Positions 18,101-27,913 of a DNA stretch of 64,000 nucleotides are shown piece by piece (within the stretch, counting starts at the first letter, position 1; each line of letters starts with the position of its first letter). The translations under genes were made by a program, and so were the position numbers. Below the pieces are notes generated by a model, which ran no database searches, was not told the origin of the DNA, and was given only the letters and a program-made list of their open reading frames with translations. Location: the NCBI GenBank assembly GCA_018242465.1, contig JAFEBY010000090.1:1-64000 (forward strand), written 5' to 3'. The DNA is from Pseudomonadota bacterium (lineage in GTDB: Bacteria; Pseudomonadota; Gammaproteobacteria; Xanthomonadales; Xanthomonadaceae).

Positions 18101-20020
18101 CTAGCGCTGTGACGTGAGATCGCCGTACACGACCTGGGCGCGGAACCCGCGACGCACTGCCTGCATCAGCGCACGGTACAGCCCATAGTCCTGCGGCTGG
18201 CACAAGGCGTGGGCACCACGCACCGCATTCATCTGCAAGGCGTGCACTGCCGTCACCTTCTGGCCCTCGCGCTGCCAACGCATGCTGTATTCACCAGCCG
18301 CATTGTGGAATTCCATGTCTTTTGGAATCGCGTCGAGCTTTACCGTCGCCGGAAACTCCAGAACATAGGTTTCCTGCTCGCGCAATTCGTCGGAGCAAAC
18401 AAATGGCACGTCATTGGTCGGGTTGGCAAAGCGCTGGTATCTGTTCCGCAACGATCCGCTGCCCGGCGGCCATGGCAACGTCATGCCGCCTGGCACGCTG
18501 AAATCGACGATATCGCTGGCTTCGAACCCGAAGTCATAACCGAAGGGTTGGCGCAGGTCGGTGGCATCGCCATGCAGCTCAAGCTTGCCACTGCCGATCA
18601 GACCCGCTTGGCCAAGGAAGGATTGCTCGACCATCGAGCGAACCTGGCTGGTGACCTGTGCGAACGCGCCGCGCAAACCAATCTCGTTGACAGACCCGAT
18701 GTCGATACGTGTCTGGCCCTTGGCATTACCGTCGGCGGAATACCGAAACGTGGCGACGATATTGGTGAAATTGCGTTCGGCGTTGTTATCCGGCGTGTAG
18801 CCCAGGCGCCCATCGCGCGTATGCACGACCGGCTTGCCGAGATCGCCGCCTGGCAGCTGGCCGAAGCGCGCGTAAGGGCTGGTCGAATCAAGATAGAGAT
18901 CGAACTCAGGCACGTAATTGATCGCATGATTGAAGCGTTCGAGCAACGCCACTTGCGACCATTCCGGACCACCACCGGCACCGATCAGTACCGGCGTACT
19001 GGCGATGCCCTTCGCAGCCAGCAACGCTTCGAGGATGACGGTGTGATCCTTGCAATCGCCATAGCGGTTGGCGAGGATGCTGTCGGCGCTGTTCGGCTCG
19101 TAGCCGCCATTGCCGAGATAGATCGCGACATAGCGGATGTTCTTGGCCACCCATTCGTAAATCGCCTGCGCTTGCGCGCGATGCCCATCAATCCCTTGGG
19201 TGATGGCATTTGCTTGTGCGCGAATCGCCGGCGTCACCGTTGCCGCGGTTCTCGCTTTGATGTCATATGCCCGCCCCAATTCCGCGAACCCGGAATACGT
19301 ACTGGCCATCACCGTTGGCCCGTACTCCCAAACCTCGGCCGCCATCGTCTGCGATTTCAACGGCTCGCTGCGCCGGTATCGCCAGCGCCAGCTCGTGCGA
19401 TCGCCAGCGACCACCGGCTTGCCACCCTGAACGTCACGCGTGAACACATGCATGGGCATGCTGGTCGGCGCCTGCAACGTCACTTCGGCATCATCGAATT
19501 GTTCGAATGGACTGAATGTTTCCAGGGTATGGAAGTAACCCTTGAACGTCGGTTTCAGCACATGCTTGCGAAATGAATAGACGAGATGACTGCCCGGCGC
19601 AAGATCTGGAAATACGATCACCTTGACCTTGTAATCTGCGTACATCGGTCCACTTGCGCTGGAATAACTTTCCTGGCTGTAGATTTTGTCCTTGGGCACA
19701 TCGCGACGCTTGCCATCCGCGCCCACCGTGTACGCTTCAAGCACATCCAGCGTTTCCCGTTTACTGCTGAAATCCAGGCGGATCTGGCTGTAGCCATCGA
19801 CACCCGCCTTGGTCTTCACCAAGATGTCGTTGTAATCGGTTTCCGTGTACGTGGCATCGGCATTCACCACGTAGTCGGCGCGATAGCGCACGCGGCTGGC
19901 ATTGTTGGTCGCCTCCTTGGGCGTCGCAGCCGATGTTCCTCCTGGCGCGGGGGCGGGCTGGGCCTGCGACAACACAGGAACACACAACAGCAACACCAGC
20001 CAGGCGGAACGAGTCGTCAT
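18101..20020 (-). CDS. DUF3857 domain-containing transglutaminase-like secreted protein
   Basis: The 639-residue protein has a cleavable signal (to about SQAQP), a DUF3857 beta domain (about 60–240) and a transglutaminase-like core. The core's catalytic triad can be read as Cys323 in NRYGDCKDHT, His365 in FNHAINYV and Asp378 in YLDSTSPY. A C-terminal beta-rich part follows. Such proteins are periplasmic or outer-membrane peptidase/transglutaminase-fold proteins of unknown substrate in many Bacteroidetes and Proteobacteria. It follows ftsK by 50 bp and may be cotranscribed. Confidence 0.88.
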   Translation of the reverse strand: MTTRSAWLVLLLCVPVLSQAQPAPAPGGTSAATPKEATNNASRVRYRADYVVNADATYTETDYNDILVKTKAGVDGYSQIRLDFSSKRETLDVLEAYTVGADGKRRDVPKDKIYSQESYSSASGPMYADYKVKVIVFPDLAPGSHLVYSFRKHVLKPTFKGYFHTLETFSPFEQFDDAEVTLQAPTSMPMHVFTRDVQGGKPVVAGDRTSWRWRYRRSEPLKSQTMAAEVWEYGPTVMASTYSGFAELGRAYDIKARTAATVTPAIRAQANAITQGIDGHRAQAQAIYEWVAKNIRYVAIYLGNGGYEPNSADSILANRYGDCKDHTVILEALLAAKGIASTPVLIGAGGGPEWSQVALLERFNHAINYVPEFDLYLDSTSPYARFGQLPGGDLGKPVVHTRDGRLGYTPDNNAERNFTNIVATFRYSADGNAKGQTRIDIGSVNEIGLRGAFAQVTSQVRSMVEQSFLGQAGLIGSGKLELHGDATDLRQPFGYDFGFEASDIVDFSVPGGMTLPWPPGSGSLRNRYQRFANPTNDVPFVCSDELREQETYVLEFPATVKLDAIPKDMEFHNAAGEYSMRWQREGQKVTAVHALQMNAVRGAHALCQPQDYGLYRALMQAVRRGFRAQVVYGDLTSQR

Positions 20021-20070
20021 CGTTGGGTCTCGATGGGAATGGCGGATATGGGAATTCGGTTGGGCTGCGA

Positions 20071-22455
20071 TCAGTCACGCACCGGCGGCGGCGCCAGCAC
20101 GGTGCGATCTCCGTTGTGTTCCGGCGGACTGACCACGCCAGCCGCTTCCATCGCCTCGACCAGGCGCGCAGCACGGTTGTAGCCGATCTTGAGGCGACGC
20201 TGCACCCCGGAAATCGAGGCGCGTCGTGTCTCGGTGACGATGCGGATCGCTTCGTCGTATAGCGGATCGCTTTCGTCATCGCCGCTGCCCGATGCTTCCG
20301 GCAGCCCGGTCGCGCCGACACTGCTGCCGTCATACATGGTCTGCACTTCTTCCAGCACGCCGTCGATGTAATCGGGCGTACCGCTCTGCTTGAGTTGTTC
20401 AACCACGCGATGCACTTCTTCGTCGCTGACAAAAGCGCCATGCACGCGTTCCGGCATCGAAGTCCCGGGCGGCATGTAGAGCATGTCGCCGTGGCCGAGC
20501 AGCGTTTCCGCGCCGGACTGGTCAAGGATGGTGCGCGAATCGATCTTGCTCGACACCTGGAAAGCGATGCGGGTCGGAATGTTGGCCTTGATCAGGCCGG
20601 TAATGACGTCGACCGACGGTCGCTGTGTGGCCAGGATCAGGTGGATGCCGGCGGCGCGTGCTTTCTGCGCGAGCCGCGCGATCAATTCCTCGACCTTCTT
20701 GCCGACGATCATCATCATGTCGGCGAATTCGTCGATGAAAACGACGATGAATGGCAAGGTATCGAGCGGCTGTGGCGCTTCGTCCGGGATGCCCGATGCC
20801 TTGAACAGCGGATCCATGATCGGCTGGCCGGCGTCGGCGGCGTCCTTCACCTTCTTGTTGAAGCCCGCGAGGTTGCGCACGCCGACCGCGCTCATCAGCT
20901 TGTAGCGGCGCTCCATCTCGCCGACGCACCAACGCAAGCCGTTGGCGGCCTCCTTCATGTCGGTGACGACGGGCGCCAGCAGGTGCGGGATGCCCTGATA
21001 GACGCTGAGTTCCAGCATCTTCGGGTCGATCATCAGCATGCGCACGTCCTTGGCGCTGGCCTTGAACAGCAGCGACAGCACCATCGCGTTGACTGCGACC
21101 GACTTGCCGGAACCGGTGGTGCCCGCGACCAACAGGTGCGGCATGCGCGCAAGGTCGGCCACCGTCGGGCGGCCGGCGATGTCCTTTCCGAGCGCAAGCG
21201 TGAGCGGACTCGGCGACTTGTCGTATTCACGCGAACGCAACAGTTCCGAGAGATAGATCATCTCGCGACTGGTATTGGGGATTTCGAGCCCGATCACCGA
21301 CTTGCCGGGAATCACGTCGACCACGCGTACCGACTTCACTGACAGTCCGCGCGCGATGTCCTTGTCGAGCGAACTGATCTGGCTGACCTTCACCCCCGGC
21401 GCCGGCTCGATCTCGAAGCGCGTGATGACCGGGCCAGGATAGGCCCCGACGACCTGGGCATCAATGCGGAAATCCTTGAGCTTGTATTCGATCTGGCGCG
21501 ACAGGACTTCCAGCGTTTCCTCGTCATAGCCCTTGGCCTGCGGCTTGGGATCGTCGAGCAGGGCCAGTGGTGGCAGGGCGCCAGGGTCGCCACCGACGAA
21601 CAGCGGAATCTGCTGGTCGCGCTTGGCGCGCTCCGATTTCTCGATGACGGGTGCCGCAGGGGGTTCGATCTTCACCTTCTCGCGCTTGGCGCGCAGCTCG
21701 GTATCGACCTTGCGGGCCTCGACGCGCTCCTCGCGCATCTGCCGCGCTTCCTGCCATTCGCTGGCCTGTTGCTGGCCGCGACGGAACAACCCCGGCAGCG
21801 CCATCACCCAGCCACCGATGCGCTCCATCAGCCAGAACCACGAAAAACGCGTCGCCAGTGTGATCGAGATCAGCAGCAAGGCGATCATGAACAGCACGCC
21901 CCCGGCCTGGCCGACGGTATGGCGTAGCGAATCGCCGACCAGGCGGCCGAGGATGCCCCCCGCACCTGCCGAGAAATTCTCGACGCTGCCGATGCGCAAT
22001 TGCAGCAGGCCCACTGCTGCGATCAGGAAAGCAAACAGGGCGATCAGGCGCAGTGCCGGAGTGATTTCAGCCTCCTGCTCGCTAGCCTCGCCATCGACCG
22101 GGCGAAACAGGGTGATCCACACCACGGCACCGAGCAGGACCGGCACCAGCCAGGCGACATAGCCAAACAGATAGATCAGCACGTCGGCCAGCCACGCACC
22201 GACCTTGCCTCCGACGTTGTGCAGCGGCACGGTGACACCGGCGCTCCCCGACCAGCCCGGATCCTGCGGCGAATAGGTAAACAGGCAGGCGAACAGATAG
22301 ACCAGGATCGGTGCGACGGCGATCAACACGACATCGCGGATCAACCGCCTGCGCTGCGGACTCATCGGTGGCCGCGGCTCGGCCGTCACACGACCGCGCT
22401 CAGTCCCGGAATCGGTTTTGGCACGGGTGCGGCGGTTGGGTCGAGTGGCTGCCAA
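20071..22455 (-). CDS. ftsK: DNA translocase FtsK
   Basis: The 794-residue protein has four N-terminal membrane helices (about 40–210), which localise it to the septum, and a charged linker (about 235–290). The RecA-like motor follows, with Walker [11 protein letters not shown] near residue 445 and Walker [14 protein letters not shown], then a C-terminal gamma winged helix ([20 protein letters not shown]) that reads KOPS. It pumps chromosome dimers to dif and activates XerCD. The linker is short compared with E. coli FtsK, as usual in this family. It is divergent from trxB across 126 bp. Confidence 0.97.
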   Translation of the reverse strand: MAATRPNRRTRAKTDSGTERGRVTAEPRPPMSPQRRRLIRDVVLIAVAPILVYLFACLFTYSPQDPGWSGSAGVTVPLHNVGGKVGAWLADVLIYLFGYVAWLVPVLLGAVVWITLFRPVDGEASEQEAEITPALRLIALFAFLIAAVGLLQLRIGSVENFSAGAGGILGRLVGDSLRHTVGQAGGVLFMIALLLISITLATRFSWFWLMERIGGWVMALPGLFRRGQQQASEWQEARQMREERVEARKVDTELRAKREKVKIEPPAAPVIEKSERAKRDQQIPLFVGGDPGALPPLALLDDPKPQAKGYDEETLEVLSRQIEYKLKDFRIDAQVVGAYPGPVITRFEIEPAPGVKVSQISSLDKDIARGLSVKSVRVVDVIPGKSVIGLEIPNTSREMIYLSELLRSREYDKSPSPLTLALGKDIAGRPTVADLARMPHLLVAGTTGSGKSVAVNAMVLSLLFKASAKDVRMLMIDPKMLELSVYQGIPHLLAPVVTDMKEAANGLRWCVGEMERRYKLMSAVGVRNLAGFNKKVKDAADAGQPIMDPLFKASGIPDEAPQPLDTLPFIVVFIDEFADMMMIVGKKVEELIARLAQKARAAGIHLILATQRPSVDVITGLIKANIPTRIAFQVSSKIDSRTILDQSGAETLLGHGDMLYMPPGTSMPERVHGAFVSDEEVHRVVEQLKQSGTPDYIDGVLEEVQTMYDGSSVGATGLPEASGSGDDESDPLYDEAIRIVTETRRASISGVQRRLKIGYNRAARLVEAMEAAGVVSPPEHNGDRTVLAPPPVRD

Positions 22456-22521
22456 GGTGGATTCCGGATTTGGGGGATGCTGGCCAAGGGGTTGATGGAA
22501 CGGGCATCTGCCCGCATCTGA

Positions 22522-23541
<1,020 letters not shown>

Positions 23542-23570
23542 CGAACGATCGCGCCCGCCGCCTCGCCCGC

Positions 23571-24818
23571 ATGAAGGCCATCGCCCTGGCCTTCCTTCTC
23601 GGTGCGATCGCATTGCTGGTGGCCGCGCAACATTTCGGACGGCACGGCCTCTGGGGCTGGGTCGGCGCATTCGCCGAAGCCGCGACCGTCGGTGCCTTGG
23701 CCGACTGGTTCGCAGTGGTCGCCCTGTTCCGCCATCCTCTGGGGGTGCCGATCCCGCACACCGCGATCATCCCGCGCAACAAGACGCGCATCGCCGACGC
23801 GCTGGCACGTTTCGTCGCCGACAACTTCCTCGCCCCCGAGCAAATCCTGAAACGGGTGGACGAATGGAATCCGGCGCTGCGACTCGGTGAACTCCTCTCC
23901 ACTCGCGAACGCCTTGAACAGCTGTCGCGGCAATTGCAGTCGTGGGCGCGGCAATCGCTGGATGCGCTGGATTCCCCCGCGTTCGAACGCGAACTGATGG
24001 CAATGGCCAGCCGCCAACTGCAGCACTGGGACGCGGCAGGCACGGCATCGCAGCTGATGCGCATCCTCACCCGCGGCGGCCACCACCAGAAGGTGCTGAA
24101 CGCCGGCCTGGCGCAGGTCGCCGAGTGGATGGGCCAACCGGGCGTGCGTGATTTCATCACCGAAAAACTGATCGTGATGGCACGCCGGGAATTCCCCAAG
24201 CTCACCTGGCTCGCCGACAAGCTCGATTACACCGAAGACCTCGCCGTTTCGCTGTCGACCCGCCTCGCCAATGCCATCATCGAGGAAGTGCAGGACGTGC
24301 TGAACACGCCCGATCATCCGCTGCGACAGCGCTACGGCGCGGAAGCCCTGCGCCTGATCGATGCACTGGAAGACGATCCCGAATTGCAGCAGCGGATTGC
24401 CGCGTTCAAGCAAAAGCTGATCGACAGCCCCGAGCTGCAGGCGTACGTTCGCGGACTGTGGCGACAGTTGCGTGAATGGCTGCGCGCCGATCTCGCCCGG
24501 GACGATTCCACCAGCATGCAACAGTTTCGCCACTATGCCGAACGTTTGGGTCAGCGCCTGCGCAACGACCCGGTGTGGCAGGCCACCGCGAACGAACAGC
24601 TGCGGATCGCCGCGGAACACATCGCCGCGCAACTGCGTGTCATCGCCCCGGCCTATATTCGCCAGACCGTGGCCGCGTGGGACACGCGCTTCCTGGTCGA
24701 CGAAATCGAACGCAGCGTCGGCCGCGACCTGCAATATATTCGTCTCAACGGCACGGTGATCGGCGGGCTCGCCGGCCTGCTGCTCCATGCACTGTTCCAA
24801 CTCCCCCTGTTGCATTGA
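23571..24818 (+). CDS. DUF445 inner-membrane protein (YjiN-like)
   Basis: The 415-residue protein has an N-terminal hydrophobic segment (about 4–20) with the DUF445 signature ADWFAVVALFRHP, then a long helical, charged middle consistent with a coiled or amphipathic fold. A C-terminal hydrophobic hairpin (VIGGLAGLLLHALF) ends the protein. Function is unknown in the family. It starts 29 bp after trxB and precedes a glutathione S-transferase by 12 bp, so it is part of a plus-strand run. Confidence 0.88.
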   Translation: MKAIALAFLLGAIALLVAAQHFGRHGLWGWVGAFAEAATVGALADWFAVVALFRHPLGVPIPHTAIIPRNKTRIADALARFVADNFLAPEQILKRVDEWNPALRLGELLSTRERLEQLSRQLQSWARQSLDALDSPAFERELMAMASRQLQHWDAAGTASQLMRILTRGGHHQKVLNAGLAQVAEWMGQPGVRDFITEKLIVMARREFPKLTWLADKLDYTEDLAVSLSTRLANAIIEEVQDVLNTPDHPLRQRYGAEALRLIDALEDDPELQQRIAAFKQKLIDSPELQAYVRGLWRQLREWLRADLARDDSTSMQQFRHYAERLGQRLRNDPVWQATANEQLRIAAEHIAAQLRVIAPAYIRQTVAAWDTRFLVDEIERSVGRDLQYIRLNGTVIGGLAGLLLHALFQLPLLH

Positions 24819-24830
24819 ATCGAGAACGCC

Positions 24831-25502
24831 ATGCTGACTCTGCACATCGCCAACAAGAACTATTCGTCGTGGTCGCTGCGGCCTTGGGTGTTGTTGAAAA
24901 TGCTCGACATCCCCTTCGAGGAACGCATGCATCCCTTCGGCGAACTCTTTTCGTTTTCACCGACCCGTCGCGTCCCCTGCCTCAACGATGGCGACATCAC
25001 CGTCTGGGACTCACTGGCGATCACCGAATACCTCGCAGAGCACCATTCCGAAGTATGGCCGCGCGACGTCATCGCCCGCGCCTGGGCGCGTTCAGCCGCG
25101 GCGGAAATGCATTCGGGGTTCGCTGAACTGCGCAACATCTGTTCGATGAGCTGTGGCCAACGCGTCGTCCTCAACACGATCTCGCCGGCACTCGCCGATG
25201 ACATCGCCCGCCTCGATGCCCTGTGGAACGAAGGCCTGTGGCGCTTCGGCGGCCCCTTCCTGGCTGGCAAGGAGTTCACTGCCGTGGATGCCTTCTTCGC
25301 ACCGGTCGCGTTCCGCATCCAGACCTATGGCTTGAAGCTTGGCGACGCCGGGGCTGCCTATGCGCAACGCCTGCGCGAACTGCCGGCCATGCGCGACTGG
25401 TACGCCGCCGCGCTTGCGGAACCTTGGCGCGAAGAGGCTCACGAATCCAGCATCTCCGCCCATGGACGCGTCACCGCCGACCTGCGCACGCCCACCGCCT
25501 GA
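24831..25502 (+). CDS. Glutathione S-transferase family protein
   Basis: The 223-residue protein has a thioredoxin-like N-terminal domain with NKNYSSWSLRPW (the Ser/Tyr region that binds glutathione), the cis-Pro of VPCL and the DSLAI motif. An all-helical C-terminal domain follows. The S(S)WSLR motif puts it in the broad zeta/beta-like bacterial group. Its substrate is unknown. It is 12 bp after the DUF445 gene and 8 bp before the FemAB-like gene. Confidence 0.9.
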   Translation: MLTLHIANKNYSSWSLRPWVLLKMLDIPFEERMHPFGELFSFSPTRRVPCLNDGDITVWDSLAITEYLAEHHSEVWPRDVIARAWARSAAAEMHSGFAELRNICSMSCGQRVVLNTISPALADDIARLDALWNEGLWRFGGPFLAGKEFTAVDAFFAPVAFRIQTYGLKLGDAGAAYAQRLRELPAMRDWYAAALAEPWREEAHESSISAHGRVTADLRTPTA

Positions 25503-25510
25503 GCGGAGCA

Positions 25511-26659
25511 ATGCCCGCACTGCAGGCCCGCATCCTCGCGTCGCTCGACGCCATCCCCGCCGAGCAATGGGACGCGCTGCACGCCACGGACCATCCATTC
25601 GTTCGCCACGCCTTCCTGTCGGCGCTCGAACACACCGGCTGCCTGCGCGCTGACTGGGGCTGGGTCGCGCATCACCTGACACTGTGGGACGCAGAATCGC
25701 TGGTCGCCGCCGCACCGATGTACCTGAAGTCGAATTCGCATGGCGAGTTCGTGTTCGATTTTGCCTGGGCCCACGCCTATGCCCAGCACGGCCTCGAGTA
25801 CTACCCGAAGTGGTTGTGCGGCGCGCCTTACTCGCCAGTCACCGGACCTCGCCTGCTGGCACCGACGCCAGAGCTTCGCCAAGCCCTTGTCGTCGCCATG
25901 ACCCAGCTGTGCAGCGCACAAGCGTTGTCGTCGATACACGTCAATTTCCATCGCGAAGACGAAGATCCCACGTTCGCTGAAGACTGGCTGCTGCGCGAGG
26001 ACATCCAGTACCACTGGCATCACCGCGACGGCTGGAAAACGTTCGACGACCACCTTGCCGCGATGGATGCCAAGCATCGCAAGAACATCCGCCAGGAGCG
26101 CGCCAAGGTCGAGCGTGCCGGGGTGACGTTCCGGATCGTGCACGGTGATGAGGCCAGCGACGCCGACATCCAGGCGATCCACGGCTTCTATCTGCAGACC
26201 TTCGCCGAATACGGCAACTCGCCGGCACTGACGCTGGAATTCCTTCGCGAAATTGCCCGAACGATGCCACGGCAACTGGTGCTGTTCATCGCCGAACTTG
26301 ATGGCGAAGCCATCGCCGGCACGCTTTGCCTGCGCAGCAACGACACCCTCTACGGCCGCTACTGGGGCAGCCATGTGCAACTGCCGGGGCTGCATTTCGA
26401 GACCTGCTACTCCCAGGGCATCGACTACTGCTTGCGCCATGGCCTGATGCGTTTCGAACCCGGCGCCCAAGGCGAACACAAGATCGCACGGGGCTTCCTG
26501 CCAACGCTCGTGCGCAGCCGCCACTGGATCGCCGACCCACGCTTTCGCGGCGCACTTGGCGATTGGTGTGCCGCTGAGCGCCGCGACGTCCACCGTCATG
26601 CCGCGCAATTGCATCGGCATTCGCCATTTCGCGGTGGCAATGACGGTGTGCAGACATGA
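25511..26659 (+). CDS. FemAB-like GNAT-fold protein (PF04339 peptidoglycan biosynthesis/recognition)
   Basis: The 382-residue protein matches the DUF482/FemAB-like family: HPFVRHAFLSALE near the start, FDFAWAHAYAQ, YYPKW, a basic KHRKNIRQERAK segment, and FEPGAQGEHKIARGF near the end. Family members carry a tandem acetyltransferase fold and are thought to transfer aminoacyl or other groups, possibly from aminoacyl-tRNA. The ATG at 25511 has GGAG just upstream. Its stop overlaps the aat start as ATGA. Pairing with aat, another aminoacyl-tRNA-dependent transferase, is suggestive. Confidence 0.88.
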   Translation: MPALQARILASLDAIPAEQWDALHATDHPFVRHAFLSALEHTGCLRADWGWVAHHLTLWDAESLVAAAPMYLKSNSHGEFVFDFAWAHAYAQHGLEYYPKWLCGAPYSPVTGPRLLAPTPELRQALVVAMTQLCSAQALSSIHVNFHREDEDPTFAEDWLLREDIQYHWHHRDGWKTFDDHLAAMDAKHRKNIRQERAKVERAGVTFRIVHGDEASDADIQAIHGFYLQTFAEYGNSPALTLEFLREIARTMPRQLVLFIAELDGEAIAGTLCLRSNDTLYGRYWGSHVQLPGLHFETCYSQGIDYCLRHGLMRFEPGAQGEHKIARGFLPTLVRSRHWIADPRFRGALGDWCAAERRDVHRHAAQLHRHSPFRGGNDGVQT

Positions 26660-27381
26660 TTCCCGTCCTGCCCGCCAATCCGGATGCGCCCTTCCCACCA
26701 GTGGAATGCGCCCTGCGCGAACCGGACGGCCTGCTCTGCGCCGGCGGCGATCTCTCCCCGCACCGCCTGCTCAACGCCTACCACCACGGCATCTTCCCGT
26801 GGTTCAACCCGGGCGAACCGATCCTGTGGTGGTCGCCCGATCCGCGCATGGTGTTCCGCACGGACGCAGTCGTGTTGTCGTCGAAGTTCCGGCGCGGACT
26901 GCGCCAAAGCACTTGGTCCCTGCGTGCGGACACCGCATTCGCCGAAGTCGTGCACGCCTGCGCGACATCACCGCGCCCGGGTCAGCACGGGACGTGGATT
27001 GGCACCGACATGATGGCCGCTTACATGGAGCTGCATCGCCTGGGCCATGCCCATTCGATCGAAGTGTTCGATGGCGAGCGACTGGTCGGCGGCATCTATG
27101 GCGTCGCCATCGGCCGGATGTTCTACGGCGAATCGATGTTCTCGGGCGCGTCCGGGGGTTCCAAGATCGCGCTGGCCGCGCTGGCCCGGCTCCTGCTTGG
27201 TCGCGGCTGGCCGCTGATCGACGCCCAGGTCGAGAGTCCACACCTGCGCACGCTCGGGGCCGAATTGGTGCCGCGGCCCGTGTTCGCCCAGCGGATTGCG
27301 GCACTGGTGGACTTGCCGGGAATCGTCGGTCCGTGGACCGCCGACCTGCCCGACCTGCCTGTCTCCGGGCTGCTCGCCTAG
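26656..27381 (+). CDS. aat: Leucyl/phenylalanyl-tRNA–protein transferase
   Basis: The 241-residue enzyme attaches Leu or Phe to proteins with N-terminal Lys or Arg, marking them for ClpS/ClpAP. Motifs are GLLCAGGDLSPHRLLNAY, FPWF, PILWWSPDPRMV, GTWIGTDMMAAY and GGIYGVAIGRMFYGESMFS. It overlaps the upstream FemAB-like gene by 4 bp. Its partners clpS and clpA lie close by on the other strand. Confidence 0.97.
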   Translation: MIPVLPANPDAPFPPVECALREPDGLLCAGGDLSPHRLLNAYHHGIFPWFNPGEPILWWSPDPRMVFRTDAVVLSSKFRRGLRQSTWSLRADTAFAEVVHACATSPRPGQHGTWIGTDMMAAYMELHRLGHAHSIEVFDGERLVGGIYGVAIGRMFYGESMFSGASGGSKIALAALARLLLGRGWPLIDAQVESPHLRTLGAELVPRPVFAQRIAALVDLPGIVGPWTADLPDLPVSGLLA

Positions 27382-27486
27382 GCCGATTCCGGCCCGGGGC
27401 TGGCCGCTTTTTGCGCCGATCCCGTTGGCATGCGACAATTCCCCTCTTTCGGGCGCCGTACCGGCTGCCCACCTACTTGAGTATTT

Positions 27487-27705
27487 ATGGCGAAAGACGA
27501 CGTCATCGAGTTCGAAGGCACGATTTCCGAGACCCTGCCGAACACCATGTTCCGGGTCAAACTGGAGAACGGGCACGAAATCATCGCGCACATTTCCGGA
27601 CGCATGCGCAAGAACTACATCCGCATCCTGACCGGCGACCGCGTCAAGGTCGAGATGACGCCCTACGACCTGACCAAGGGCCGCATCACGTATCGCCACC
27701 GCTAA
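27487..27705 (+). CDS. infA: Translation initiation factor IF-1
   Basis: The 72-residue OB-fold protein has the full family sequence pattern ([50 protein letters not shown]). It binds the ribosomal A site during initiation. It has its own 105 bp upstream gap after aat and is followed by a strong terminator. Confidence 0.98.
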   Translation: MAKDDVIEFEGTISETLPNTMFRVKLENGHEIIAHISGRMRKNYIRILTGDRVKVEMTPYDLTKGRITYRHR

Positions 27706-27723
27706 GTCGGGCGACACGCAAAG

Positions 27724-27749
27724 AAAAAGCGACCGGAAGGTCGCTTTTT
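27724..27749. terminator. Rho-independent terminator, bidirectional
   Basis: A perfect 11 bp stem (AAAAAGCGACC / GGTCGCTTTTT) with a GGAA tetraloop lies 18 bp after the infA stop. The A-run and T-run give a U-tract in both directions, so it can also end transcripts coming from clpA. Confidence 0.93.
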
Positions 27750-27781
27750 CGTTTCGGATCCAATGAATCGTTTCTCGCAGC

Positions 27782-27890
27782 GGCCGCGTACGGGCCACGC
27801 CTTCCGCGACACGCCGCAAGTACGTCCATGTGGGCTCGTACTCGGCATCCATGCCTCGTACGGTCGCGTCAGGCAAACCCGCACGCGACC
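27782..27890 (-). repeat. Interspersed palindromic element, copy D
   Basis: One of four related elements in the window. Read on the minus strand, it has the shared core (GCATGGATGCC, then ACGAGCCCACATGGACGTAC, then GCGGCGTGTCGCGGAAGG). The flanking arms GGTCGCGTGCGGG and GGCCGCGTACGGGCC (as its complement) pair with each other. It lies between the infA terminator and the end of clpA. Confidence 0.8.
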
Positions 27891-27913
27891 TCCTCAGCAT
27901 CACCGCTCCTCAA

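Noticed and set aside
17887..18117. A 76-codon plus-strand frame in the gap before the small lipoprotein gene
   Set aside because: No ribosome site or recognisable sequence, and its end overlaps the DUF3857 gene in antisense. The gap otherwise shows nothing clear beyond a likely promoter region for the lipoprotein.
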